A DNA stretch of 64,000 nucleotides, from NCBI GenBank assembly GCA_964464925.1, contig CAYXLI010000012.1, positions 106,703-170,702 of the forward strand, in the 5' to 3' direction. Positions 1-7,985 of this stretch are shown piece after piece. Below the pieces are notes generated by a model. It had not been told where the DNA came from, did not search any database, and was given only the letters and a program-made list of their open reading frames with translations. The stretch comes from CAYXLI01 sp964464925. Lineage in GTDB: Bacteria > Acidobacteriota > Terriglobia > Bryobacterales > Bryobacteraceae. Numbering within the stretch: the first letter of the stretch is position 1; every line of letters starts with the position of its first letter. The translations under genes and the position numbers were made by a program.

Positions 1-1291
1 CTAACAGGGCCATTGCGCCCGCCTGGGCATAAAACGGCGCGCAGATGTAGAGGCGCATGGAGGCGTCGTACCAACTCCGTGGAACGAAATGCGCAAAAGC
101 GCCGACGAGCAGGACGAACAGGAATGAGGGTGTCAGGTTTCCTGTGGCGAACGTAAACGAGCTGATTCGATTCAGGACGGCCCACGCGGTGTCGAGGTTC
201 GGAGCGCGGAAGAAGATCCATGCGAAGCAGACGAATTGAAACGTCACGAACGCGCGGCCCGTTGCGGCGTACCAGCTCCGGGACGGCTCGCGTCTGCCGC
301 GTAGACTCTGTAGGGCGCGTGCGGCTGCAAGGCCGATGCCGTGCAGGGCTCCCCAAACGGCATACGTCCAACCGATGCCGTGCCACAGGCCGCCTACCAG
401 CATGGTGATTACCAGATTGCAGTAGGTAAAGAATTTTCGTTTCGAGCGCAAGCCGGGCAGAGAGAAGTAAACGTAGTCGCGAAGCCAGTTGGAGAGTGTG
501 ATGTGCCATCGCCGCCAAAAGTCGGCGATATTTTCCGATGCGTATGGACGATTGAAATTGATCGGCAGCTTGAGGCCGAGCAGCAACGCCGATCCGATCG
601 CGATATCGGTGTATCCGGAGAAGTCGTAGTAGAGCTGGAACGCGTAGCCGTAGACACCAACCAAGACTTCGAATCCCGAGTATAGGGCCGGCAGGTCAAA
701 GACACGGTTGACGAGGTTTTCGGCAAGGAAGTCGGCGATCAGCAACTTTTTGACGAGCCCGAGTGCGATGAGAAAGAAGGCGCGGCCGCTGTCTTCGGTG
801 GTGATCGGGCTCCTTCGCTCCAGCTGAGGAATCAGTAGCGCCGGCCGCGTAATTGGCCCCGCAAGGATGGCTGGAAAGAAGGAAACAGCGGTGAGGTATG
901 CGAGCAGGCTATTCGACGGTTTGGCATCGCGGCGGTACACGTCGAGCGTGTAGCTCATGGACTGGAATGCGTAAAAGGAGAGGCTGATCGTCAATAGTCC
1001 TGGCTTGAGCTTGAGAAGGGCGATCAATCCAATATTCAGGCAAATGCTGATTCCGAGCAGGATCCTGCGCGAGGTGGCGTTCTCAGTCTTCTCAAGGGCG
1101 AGCGCAACGAGATAATCGCAAGTGGCGGCAACGGGCACAAGCCACAGGTAGAGCAGATCCCACTTCGCACAGAAAAAGTAATTGGCAAACAAGAGTACGG
1201 AGAGCGCGCCGAGACGAGTGCGGGCCGCCGGCCAATAAATCAGGAAGGCAGCGACGAGGAACATGAAATACGTGGACGAGAAGAGCGGCAT
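1..1291 (-). CDS. MBOAT-family O-acyltransferase (AlgI/DltB-like), 3' end beyond window
   Basis: Integral membrane acyltransferase of the MBOAT family, which moves acyl groups onto extracytoplasmic polysaccharide or other acceptors. Reading the minus strand from the ATG at 1291 gives an open frame to the window edge (about 430 codons seen, no stop). Family landmarks are visible: SFYAFQSMSYTLDVYR, QLYYDFSGYTDIAIG, DFWRRWHITLSNWL, and GGLWHGIGW, where His304 is the expected catalytic residue. Many hydrophobic segments fit a multi-pass protein. A second ATG at 1264 is in frame; neither start has a clear ribosome binding site. The 5' end overlaps the divergent DUF218 gene by up to 29 bases. In alginate and similar loci these enzymes pair with an AlgJ/SGNH partner, which would lie outside the window. 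The acceptor cannot be told from sequence. Confidence 0.88.
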   Translation of the reverse strand, partial: MPLFSSTYFMFLVAAFLIYWPAARTRLGALSVLLFANYFFCAKWDLLYLWLVPVAATCDYLVALALEKTENATSRRILLGISICLNIGLIALLKLKPGLLTISLSFYAFQSMSYTLDVYRRDAKPSNSLLAYLTAVSFFPAILAGPITRPALLIPQLERRSPITTEDSGRAFFLIALGLVKKLLIADFLAENLVNRVFDLPALYSGFEVLVGVYGYAFQLYYDFSGYTDIAIGSALLLGLKLPINFNRPYASENIADFWRRWHITLSNWLRDYVYFSLPGLRSKRKFFTYCNLVITMLVGGLWHGIGWTYAVWGALHGIGLAAARALQSLRGRREPSRSWYAATGRAFVTFQFVCFAWIFFRAPNLDTAWAVLNRISSFTFATGNLTPSFLFVLLVGAFAHFVPRSWYDASMRLYICAPFYAQAGAMALL

Positions 1292-1922
1292 CCGCAGGAA
1301 GTCTCACTTTAGCGCAACCACGTTGCTGCGCCGCATCCTGATGTTTACCGGAGCATTCCTGCTCGTGTTGACGCTCACGCCCGTTGTGCAGATCTTCGGC
1401 TGGATGCTGGATACCGGCGGCGATTATCAAGCCAAGGGGGATGTGCTGGTTATCTTAAGCGGCTCGACGCTGGAGAGCGGAATCATGGGCGAGAGTTCCT
1501 ACTGGCGCGCTGCGTATGCGGTGGAAGCCTGGAGAGAAGGCGGATTCAGGCAGATCGTCGTCGCTGGCGGCTCTGATCCCAAGACGCCGATCTCGACGTT
1601 GATTGCGGCATTTCTGCGTGCAAGCGGCGTGCCAGGCGAAGTGATCACAACGGAAACGCGCTCGGACAATACGCGCGAGAATGCGCTGTACACGCGCGAG
1701 TTGCTGGCTCGGATGCCGGGAAAGAAAGTGCTCCTAACGAGCGACTATCACATGTTTCGAGCACTGCATACGTTCCGTAAGGCGGGAATTGAGGTGACGC
1801 CAAGGCCCGTGCGCGACGTGCTGCTGCGGGGCGGCGGGTTCACAGGGCGGTGGGGCGCTTTCCTTTCGGTCTGTACGGAACTGCCGAAAATCCCTGTATA
1901 TGCGGCGAGAGGTTGGTTATAG
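1263..1922 (+). CDS. YdcF/ElyC/SanA-like DUF218 membrane protein
   Basis: A 219-residue protein with one N-terminal membrane helix (about residues 25-45) followed by a DUF218 domain. Domain signs are LVILSGS, a GGS turn, the T.TRSDNTRENA stretch and LLTSDYHMFRA. E. coli relatives (ElyC, SanA, YdcF) act in envelope integrity or surface carbohydrate metabolism, but the chemistry is unsettled. The ATG at 1263 has GAGGAA just upstream; ATG 1341 or TTG 1323 are later alternatives that would remove the overlap with the divergent acyltransferase start. The 3' end overlaps kdsA by six bases, convergently. The position between an acyltransferase and KDO genes suggests an envelope role; that is inference. 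Confidence 0.8.
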   Translation: MKYVDEKSGIRRKSHFSATTLLRRILMFTGAFLLVLTLTPVVQIFGWMLDTGGDYQAKGDVLVILSGSTLESGIMGESSYWRAAYAVEAWREGGFRQIVVAGGSDPKTPISTLIAAFLRASGVPGEVITTETRSDNTRENALYTRELLARMPGKKVLLTSDYHMFRALHTFRKAGIEVTPRPVRDVLLRGGGFTGRWGAFLSVCTELPKIPVYAARGWL

Positions 1923-2675
1923 AATCGCGGCTTCGATGCGGCGGAGGCGATCGAGAAGGCCGCCGAGCAGATCGAGGCGAAGGGCGTTCGCTCCATCGGA
2001 GAGCGCTTTGGCCGGGTTCTCGTGTACTTCAACGAAAAGGGCATCAATGCCGACGGCTACGGCGGCGCGGGCAAGAGGCTCAATGAACTCCGGCCGGCCA
2101 CCGGAGGCCGTTCCGCAGGCGCCCGGCAATTGGACACTGTGGGTCGCGTCGAAGACGACCGGGTAACCAAAGCCGCGCATGATAGCCAGGCTCCGCATGT
2201 CGACCACCAGATTGTTATAGCCGAAGGACGAGCCGCGTTCCGTCAGCCAGATCTGATTGTTGCCCGTGGAGGCGACCTTCTCAGCGGCATTCCGAATGTC
2301 GTGCGGCGAGACGAACTGGCCCTTCTTGATGTTCACGACCTTGCCGGTGCGGCCCGCGGCAACGAGCAAGTCCGTCTGGCGGCATAGGAAGGCTGGAATC
2401 TGCAGAATATCCACCACTCCAGCGAGCATGTCGGCCTGCGCAGGCTCGTGGATGTCAGTCAGGACTGTGAAGCCGGCCTCACGCACGCTGCGCAGGATAC
2501 GTATGCCTTCGTGCAACCCGGGACCGCGGTAGGACGATACACTGCTTCGGTTTGCCTTGTCGAAAGAGGCTTTGAAAACGTAGTCAGGGCCGGCAATTTT
2601 GCGGATCTCCCTCGCCAGAAAATGGACGTGCTCTTCACTTTCGATGACGCAGGGACCGGCGATGAGACGGAACAT
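1917..2675 (-). CDS. kdsA: 3-deoxy-D-manno-octulosonate 8-phosphate synthase (KDO8P synthase)
   Basis: Cytosolic enzyme condensing phosphoenolpyruvate with arabinose 5-phosphate to KDO 8-phosphate, the first committed step of KDO synthesis for lipopolysaccharide. The 252-residue chain is close to family length and shows AGPCVIES at the N-terminus, FKASFDKANRSS, QIPAFLCRQTDLL, KKGQF, TERGSSFGYNNLVVD and DATHSVQLPG. The Cys in AGPCVIE is the metal ligand of the metal-dependent class (Aquifex type); metal-independent enzymes such as E. coli KdsA carry Asn there. It is the last gene of kdsB-pyrG-kdsA: its ATG at 2675 overlaps the pyrG stop by one base, which suggests translational coupling. Confidence 0.97.
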   Translation of the reverse strand: MFRLIAGPCVIESEEHVHFLAREIRKIAGPDYVFKASFDKANRSSVSSYRGPGLHEGIRILRSVREAGFTVLTDIHEPAQADMLAGVVDILQIPAFLCRQTDLLVAAGRTGKVVNIKKGQFVSPHDIRNAAEKVASTGNNQIWLTERGSSFGYNNLVVDMRSLAIMRGFGYPVVFDATHSVQLPGACGTASGGRPEFIEPLARAAVAVGIDALFVEVHENPAKALSDGANALRLDLLGGLLDRLRRIEAAIL

Positions 2676-4312
2676 CAGCCGACGCTCACTTCTTCCTGAG
2701 TCGCAAGGTCCATCTGGCCTTTGCGGTACTTCAAGGCTGCGCCGATGAAGGCCCGGAACAACGGGTGGGGCTCCATCGGCTTCGATTTAAATTCGGGATG
2801 GAACTGGCAGCCGAGATACCAAGGGTGATCACGAAGCTCGCAGATCTCGACGTATGTTCCGCCGGGTGTTTCCCCTGCGAGTTGCAGACCATTTTCCGTC
2901 AGGATCTGTTCGTATTCGCGGTTGAATTCATAGCGGTGGCGATGACGCTCACTGATATCAGCCTGACCGTAGGCTTCCCGCGCGAAGCTTCCTTCTTTGA
3001 GGTGGCAAGGATAGGCGCCGAGCCGCATGGTGCCGCCTAATTCATCCACTCCCTTCAATTCACGGAGCTTGTAAATTACCCGATGGGGGGTGGCGGGATC
3101 GAATTCAGTCGAGTTTGCCTGGGCCAAGCCACACACGTTGCGTGCGTACTCGATGACCATGGTCTGCATGCCGAGACAGATACCGAAGTAGGGTACCTTT
3201 TTCTCACGTGCGTAGCGAATAGCGCAGATCATGCCTTCGACGCCGCGCTTGCCGAACCCGCCGGGCACCAGGATCCCGTCATATTTCGTCAGTTTCCGCG
3301 CGCATTCCGGCCACTCCATCTCTTCGGACTCGATCCAGTGGATGTTGACCTTGGCATTGTGAGCCAAGCCGCCATGGAGAAGCGCTTCTTTCAGGCTCTT
3401 GTAGGAATCCTCGTACTCGACGTACTTGCCCACCAGTCCGATGTTGACCTCCCGGGCGGGATTTTTCAGCCGGTGCACCATATCGATCCACCGGGCAAGA
3501 TCCCGTTCGGGCGCCTGGAGCCGCAGCAGGTGCAAGACGATCTCGTCAACGCGCTGCTCGGCGAACGTGATCGGCACCTCATAGACGCTGGAAACGTCGC
3601 GAGCCGTCACCACGCCTTCGGTCTCCACGTCGCAGAAGAGCGCGATTTTGCCCTTTACATCGTCGGAAAGAGGGCGCTCCGAACGGCACAGCAGAATATC
3701 CGGCTGAATGCCGAGCGCGCGCAGTTCCTTCACGCTGTGCTGTGTAGGTTTGGTCTTCATCTCCTGCGCGGCGGCGATCCAGGGGACCAAAGTGACATGC
3801 ACAAAAATGGCATTCTCCCGGCCGACTTCATGGCGCATCTGGCGGATCGCCTCGATGAAGGGAAGCGACTCGATATCACCCACAGTGCCGCCGATTTCGA
3901 CGATGGCAACATCCACGTCCGCTGAGACTTTACGCATTGCCGCTTTGATCTCGTTGGTGACGTGAGGAATAACCTGGACGGTCTTGCCGAGATAATCGCC
4001 GCGGCGCTCACGGGCGATGATTTGCTCGTAAATCCGGCCCGAGGTCACGTTATTGCTCTGGGTAAGGGGTGCGTGAGTGAAGCGTTCGTAGTGGCCGAGG
4101 TCGAGATCGGTCTCGGCTCCATCGTCAGTGACGAAGACCTCGCCGTGCTGAAACGGACTCATGGTGCCAGGGTCGACGTTCAGGTAGGGGTCGAACTTCA
4201 TCAGCGTGACCCGGAGCCCCCGGCTTTCCAAAAGGCAGCCAATCGAGGCGGCAGCAATTCCTTTTCCCAACGAGGAAACGACGCCGCCGGTAACGAAGAT
4301 GTACTTAGCCAT
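2675..4312 (-). CDS. pyrG: CTP synthase
   Basis: Converts UTP to CTP using ATP and glutamine. The 545 residues match the family. The N-terminal synthetase domain (about 1-270) starts with KYIFVTGGVVSSLGKG and contains DPYLNVDPGTMSPFQHGEVF. The C-terminal class I glutamine amidotransferase domain has the nucleophile in FGICLGMQ and the His/Glu pair in CQFHPEF, so the catalytic triad looks intact. The gene sits between kdsB and kdsA, overlapping kdsB by eight bases and kdsA by one. CTP is the nucleotide donor used by KdsB, so the operon couples donor supply to CMP-KDO formation; that reading is inference from arrangement. Confidence 0.98.
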   Translation of the reverse strand: MAKYIFVTGGVVSSLGKGIAAASIGCLLESRGLRVTLMKFDPYLNVDPGTMSPFQHGEVFVTDDGAETDLDLGHYERFTHAPLTQSNNVTSGRIYEQIIARERRGDYLGKTVQVIPHVTNEIKAAMRKVSADVDVAIVEIGGTVGDIESLPFIEAIRQMRHEVGRENAIFVHVTLVPWIAAAQEMKTKPTQHSVKELRALGIQPDILLCRSERPLSDDVKGKIALFCDVETEGVVTARDVSSVYEVPITFAEQRVDEIVLHLLRLQAPERDLARWIDMVHRLKNPAREVNIGLVGKYVEYEDSYKSLKEALLHGGLAHNAKVNIHWIESEEMEWPECARKLTKYDGILVPGGFGKRGVEGMICAIRYAREKKVPYFGICLGMQTMVIEYARNVCGLAQANSTEFDPATPHRVIYKLRELKGVDELGGTMRLGAYPCHLKEGSFAREAYGQADISERHRHRYEFNREYEQILTENGLQLAGETPGGTYVEICELRDHPWYLGCQFHPEFKSKPMEPHPLFRAFIGAALKYRKGQMDLATQEEVSVG

Positions 4313-5081
4313 TGCTTAGAAGAGAAACCTCAAAGAGTTTAGATACCCGTTCAAAGTCCTCGGGCGTATCGACGCCCATCGACTCGTAATCTGTTTCTAC
4401 AACACGGATGGAGAAGCCGTTTTCGAGCGCGCGTAACTGCTCCAGGCGCTCGGCCTGCTCGAGCGGACCCACGGGTAACGAGGAGTAGCCTAGGAGGAAA
4501 TCGCGCCGATAGACATAGAGACCGATGTGCTTGTACCGCGTCGTACTGCTAGCCGGGTCTAACGGGTTGTCTCGTGTGTATGGAATTGGATGACGCGAAA
4601 AATAAATCGCATGGCCGTCCAGTGCTGTTACGACTTTGACAACATTTGGATTGCTGATTTCAGCGGAGTCATCGATCCGCTTCTTCAGGGTTCCCATGGG
4701 TGCCTCGGGATGATCCAGCAGGGACAGCACAGCGGCATCGATGGCCGCCGGATCGATCAGGGGTTCGTCGCCCTGAATATTGACGACCAGTTGTGCATTG
4801 TCGGCGGAAGCGACCTCGGCGGCCCGGTCGGTACCCGAGGAATGATCCGCGCGCGTCATCCGAACTGGAGCCCCGAACCGTCTCGCTTCGTCGTATATCC
4901 TGCCGTCATCCGTCGCTACGATCAGTTGGGTAAGGTAACGCGACTGGCTGGCACGTTCGTACACGTGCTGCAGCATGGTTTTGCCGGCAATTTTGACGAG
5001 GGATTTACCCGGGAAACGGGTGGAGGCAAACCGGGCAGGAATAACGCCCAGAATTCTCAGTGGCACAATCGAGCATAACAT
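4305..5081 (-). CDS. kdsB: 3-deoxy-manno-octulosonate cytidylyltransferase (CMP-KDO synthetase)
   Basis: Activates KDO with CTP to CMP-KDO, the donor for inner-core lipopolysaccharide. The 258-residue protein has the nucleotide-binding N-terminus GVIPARFASTRFPGKSL, the metal/CTP motif VVNIQGDEPLID, and HIGLYVYRRDFL. It is first in the kdsB-pyrG-kdsA operon. The start is uncertain: the ATG at 5081 gives a short leader MLCSIV before the family core, and an in-frame GTG follows at codon 6; neither has a clear ribosome binding site. The promoter must lie in the short gap shared with the divergent VWFA genes. Confidence 0.97.
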   Translation of the reverse strand: MLCSIVPLRILGVIPARFASTRFPGKSLVKIAGKTMLQHVYERASQSRYLTQLIVATDDGRIYDEARRFGAPVRMTRADHSSGTDRAAEVASADNAQLVVNIQGDEPLIDPAAIDAAVLSLLDHPEAPMGTLKKRIDDSAEISNPNVVKVVTALDGHAIYFSRHPIPYTRDNPLDPASSTTRYKHIGLYVYRRDFLLGYSSLPVGPLEQAERLEQLRALENGFSIRVVETDYESMGVDTPEDFERVSKLFEVSLLSNG

Positions 5082-5105
5082 GAAACAGCTCGGGAGGAGT
5101 ACGCG

Positions 5106-5114
5106 TGATATACT
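5106..5114 (+). promoter_or_regulatory. Extended -10 promoter element for the VWFA genes
   Basis: TG-a-TATACT, a full extended -10 motif, lies 36 bases before the likely GTG start of the first VWFA gene. No good -35 box is visible, which is normal for extended -10 promoters. The same TGnTATACT form recurs before the DUF1549 gene at 8498. Confidence 0.4.
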
Positions 5115-5149
5115 CTAGGCAAACGAGGCACACGACAGGAGGAATGGTC

Positions 5150-6190
5150 GTGAAACGCTTGCAGCACTTTGGATTTGTTGGCCTTCTCCTGATGGCCTCC
5201 GCGTCTCTGTGGTACGCAGACGCGGCCGAAAAAACCTCTCCGAAAACGCAAATCCCCGACGAGACTAAAGTTAATATTGAGCCGCGGATGAGGCCATCTG
5301 CCGGTAGTAATCCTGACGCTGGCCTGACGGAAGCGGACAAGCGCCGGTCGACTCTGCGGATAGATACTAATCTGGTGCTGATCAACGTCACGGTCACCGA
5401 TCCGCTGAACCGATTTGTCACCGGGTTGGAGAGAGAGCACTTCCGTCTTTTCGAGGACAAGGCCGAGCAGAAGATTTCCCAGTTCACCAGTGAAGACGCG
5501 CCGCTTTCGGTCGGGTTGGTGTTCGACGCCAGCGGCAGTATGGGCAACAAGCTCACGAAGTCGCGGCAGGCCGCCGCTCAATTCTTCAAGACCGCCAATC
5601 CGGAAGACGAGTTCTTCCTGGTTCAGTTCAACGACAAGCCAGAACTGGTGGTTCCGTTTACGACGAATACCGAAGAAATTCAGAACCGGCTCACGTTCAC
5701 CCAGGCGAAGGGACGAACGGCTCTGCTGGATGGGTTGTACCTGGCGATGAACACGATGCGGAAGGCCCACAATCCGCGAAAGGCGATTATCATTCTCAGC
5801 GACGGCGGCGACAACAGCAGCCGGTACACGGAAACGGAGATCCGAAAGCTGGTTCGTGAGGCTGATGTGCAGGTGTATGCGATCGGCATCTATGAGCCGA
5901 TTGCCGGCCGCGGACGTACCGCCGAGGAACTCGCTGGTCCAGGGCTGCTCACGGAACTGTCCGAGCAGACCGGAGGGCGTCATTTTCCGGTGGAGAACCT
6001 TAATGAACTACCGGACATCGCCGCAAAAATCGGAATCGAACTCAGGAATCAATACGTCATAGGGTATACTCCGAGTAACTTGGAGAAAGACGGGAAGTAT
6101 CGCCGGGTGAAGGTCACTCTTGTCCAGCCCCGCGGGCTGCCCCCGTTGAAGGCTTTCTTCCGAACCGGCTATTATGCTCCCCTGCAATAA
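5150..6190 (+). CDS. Secreted VWFA-domain protein (acidobacterial VWFA-related family), first of two
   Basis: A secreted protein of the acidobacterial VWFA-related family (TIGR03436 type); no biochemical role is established. I place the start at GTG 5150, because AGGAGG at 5137-5142 is seven bases before it; the ATG at 5144 is only one base away. That gives 346 residues with a signal peptide ending near WYADA. The N-terminal part carries the family pattern LVLINVTVTD...RFVTGLEREHFRLFED. The von Willebrand A domain has an intact MIDAS start D126-A-S128-G-S130 (metal-dependent adhesion), a later GRTALLDG and ILSDGGDNSS, and ends with IRNQYVIGYTP-like residues. It overlaps the second VWFA gene by 17 bases. 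Confidence 0.88.
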   Translation: MKRLQHFGFVGLLLMASASLWYADAAEKTSPKTQIPDETKVNIEPRMRPSAGSNPDAGLTEADKRRSTLRIDTNLVLINVTVTDPLNRFVTGLEREHFRLFEDKAEQKISQFTSEDAPLSVGLVFDASGSMGNKLTKSRQAAAQFFKTANPEDEFFLVQFNDKPELVVPFTTNTEEIQNRLTFTQAKGRTALLDGLYLAMNTMRKAHNPRKAIIILSDGGDNSSRYTETEIRKLVREADVQVYAIGIYEPIAGRGRTAEELAGPGLLTELSEQTGGRHFPVENLNELPDIAAKIGIELRNQYVIGYTPSNLEKDGKYRRVKVTLVQPRGLPPLKAFFRTGYYAPLQ

Positions 6191-7121
6191 GTTTCTGCCG
6201 CTCATGTTGATGGCGGCTGTATCGCCATTCTCATACGGACAGGAAGGGGATCAACCTACCTTTCGCGCAGATACCCGTTTGGTGGTGCTGCATGCGAGTG
6301 TGCTCGACAATAAGGGGCATCTGCTAACCACGCTGAAGAAGGATGCTTTTAAGGTATTCGAAGACAAGGTAGAACAGCCGATTAAGATCTTCCGGCGTGA
6401 AGACGTTCCCGTTTCCATGGCGCTGGTGATCGACAATAGCGGCAGTATGCGGGATAAGCGCCGTAAGGTGGAAGCGGCGGCCATGGCGTTGGTGAAAGCC
6501 TCCAATCCACAGGATGAAGTCACGATCGTCAATTTCAATGACGAGGCGTATCAGGACGTCCTGTTCACCAGCGATGTGAAGAAGATGGAAGAGGGGCTGA
6601 CACGCATCGATGCCCGGGGTGGCACCGCCATGCGGGATGCGATCAGCATGACCATCGACTACATGAAGCAGAAGGCCAAGCACGACAAAAAGGTCATTAT
6701 CGTGGTCACCGATGGCGATGATAACGCGAGCGTGCAGATCAATCTGGAGAAGTTAGTCGCGAAGGCGCACCAAAGCGAAATTTTGATCTACACGGTGGGC
6801 TTGCTGAACGAAGAAGACAAGCGTGAGGCTAGGAAGGCCAAGCGGGCGCTACAGGCGCTCTCCGAGGCTTCCGGCGGATTGGCTGTTTTCCCCAAGGAAG
6901 TGGCAGAGGTAGGCCAGGTAGCGCTCGAGTTTGCCACTGAGATCCGCAACCAGTACATCATCGCGTATACCCCCACAAACACGGCATTGGATGGAACTTT
7001 CCGTACGATCCGGGTGACCGTCAATGGCCCGAACAGGCCAACCGTACGCACTCGCACCGGGTACTATGCGACTCCGGAAGCGAACAAGCGGCAGGCTGCC
7101 CAGATGAGTTTGGCCAAGTAG
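6174..7121 (+). CDS. Secreted VWFA-domain protein (acidobacterial VWFA-related family), second of two
   Basis: A 315-residue paralogue of the preceding gene in another frame. Signal peptide residues 1-22 end at SYGQ. It then shows TRLVVLHASVLDNKG, the LKKDAFKVFED pattern, MIDAS D87-N-S89-G-S91, GGTAMRDA, VVTDGDDNAS and a terminal IRNQYIIAYTP and TRTGYYA. Both VWFA proteins keep the metal site, so both could bind ligands outside the cytoplasm. The start lies 17 bases inside the upstream gene, so translation is probably coupled. The ligand is unknown. Confidence 0.87.
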   Translation: MLPCNKFLPLMLMAAVSPFSYGQEGDQPTFRADTRLVVLHASVLDNKGHLLTTLKKDAFKVFEDKVEQPIKIFRREDVPVSMALVIDNSGSMRDKRRKVEAAAMALVKASNPQDEVTIVNFNDEAYQDVLFTSDVKKMEEGLTRIDARGGTAMRDAISMTIDYMKQKAKHDKKVIIVVTDGDDNASVQINLEKLVAKAHQSEILIYTVGLLNEEDKREARKAKRALQALSEASGGLAVFPKEVAEVGQVALEFATEIRNQYIIAYTPTNTALDGTFRTIRVTVNGPNRPTVRTRTGYYATPEANKRQAAQMSLAK

Positions 7122-7125
7122 AGAG

Positions 7126-7335
7126 ATGCTGGGATTTTTGTGGGAAGCCTGCAGAGGCTACCGGCTGCGGCCTTGGCGCAGCCCGTACCTGCGGTGGCGA
7201 ATAGAAACCTATACCGGCAAGCACGCCGACCAGATTGGATTCCGTGAATTCTGGACGATCACCTGGTACCATCGGGCAGCGTTTCTGCGATTTCTGCACT
7301 GGGCGGACGCGAATCGGTCCAATACCAACCCTTAG
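7126..7335 (+). CDS. Small uncharacterised protein (69 aa)
   Basis: Starts four bases after the second VWFA stop, with GAGAG just before the ATG, so it looks like the third gene of that operon. The 69-residue product is rich in Arg, Trp and Tyr (RLRPWRSPYLRWRIETYTG, then FREFWTITWYHRAAFLRFLHW) and has neither a signal peptide nor a clear membrane helix. Its composition is coherent rather than random, and I believe similar small proteins occur in other Acidobacteria, but that memory is unverified. No function can be given. Confidence 0.6.
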   Translation: MLGFLWEACRGYRLRPWRSPYLRWRIETYTGKHADQIGFREFWTITWYHRAAFLRFLHWADANRSNTNP

Positions 7336-7360
7336 TTCCAGACGGACTCCACCAGAGATA

Positions 7361-7390
7361 TTGACAAAACCCGCTATTGCGGGGTACTGT
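7361..7390 (+). promoter_or_regulatory. Promoter with a hairpin dyad in its spacer
   Basis: TTGACA at 7361-7366 and TACTGT at 7385-7390 with an 18-base spacer. The spacer holds a perfect dyad CCCGC-tatt-GCGGG at 7370-7383, so a repressor could sit between the two boxes. It lies 31 bases before the HELIH-protein ATG at 7421. Confidence 0.45.
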
Positions 7391-7420
7391 CAGGAATCCC
7401 ACTTTGGCGATAGTTTAGGC

Positions 7421-7906
7421 ATGCGGGTCTTCGCATCTCTTTTCTGTGCTTTTTTGCTTGCCGCTGTTGGCGGCGCCGAGTCCGTTAAAACGGATGCTAC
7501 ACGTCTTACTGTGCCTCCGGTTAGCGTACCGAACGTGTCCAAGCAGCTTCCCCTGCTCACGCAGGAGATGATCGACGGCTGGATCAGCATGTGGCGGACG
7601 CGCCTCGCGCTGGAGGATTGGAAGATTGAAGCGAAGATCGTGCGCGCGACTGACCTGCCGGAAAACGCCGTTGCGAATATTCACTGGTCCATTCCCACGC
7701 ACAGAGCGACGGTGAAGGTGCTGGCGCCTATCGATTCCACCCTGAAGCCTGAGGAAATCGTGGAAGACACGGAGCTGTCCGTGGTGCACGAACTGATTCA
7801 TCTCAGTCTGGCGAAACTGCCGCTCGACCCGAATCACACGGATCAGGAAGAGGAGACGGTCAAGAAGATTTCGGCGGCGCTGCTTGCGCTGGACAAGCAC
7901 AAGTAG
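7421..7906 (+). CDS. Secreted protein with HELIH metallopeptidase-like motif
   Basis: Starting at ATG 7421 the gene gives 161 residues with a clean signal peptide (MRVFASLFCAFLLAAVGGAE). The open frame extends upstream to 7235, but only this start gives a signal peptide and lies downstream of the TTGACA/TACTGT promoter. Residues 123-127 are HELIH, the zinc-binding HExxH motif, followed by an acidic stretch (QEEETVKK) that might hold a third ligand. The region before it (MWRTRLALEDWKIEAKIV) resembles small putative metallopeptidases, but I cannot name the family. It could also be a non-catalytic zinc protein. Confidence 0.72.
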   Translation: MRVFASLFCAFLLAAVGGAESVKTDATRLTVPPVSVPNVSKQLPLLTQEMIDGWISMWRTRLALEDWKIEAKIVRATDLPENAVANIHWSIPTHRATVKVLAPIDSTLKPEEIVEDTELSVVHELIHLSLAKLPLDPNHTDQEEETVKKISAALLALDKHK

Positions 7907-7913
7907 TGGTAAA

Positions 7914-7928
7914 TGGGGTCAGACCCCA
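7914..7928. repeat. Perfect 15-base palindrome TGGGGTC-A-GACCCCA
   Basis: Two 7-base arms around a single A, eight bases after the HELIH-gene stop. Similar GGGGTC/GACCCC palindromes occur dispersed in several bacterial genomes, sometimes with REP-associated transposases (recalled, unverified). Only this copy is present in the window. Confidence 0.45.
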
Positions 7929-7985
7929 AGTAGTAGCTTACAGTTCTCGCCCCAAATCAACGTTTTCGGGTCCGGATACGTCATT

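Noticed and set aside
3083..3925. 280-codon frame opposite pyrG
   Set aside because: Shadow of a strongly supported gene on the other strand; no recognisable domain.
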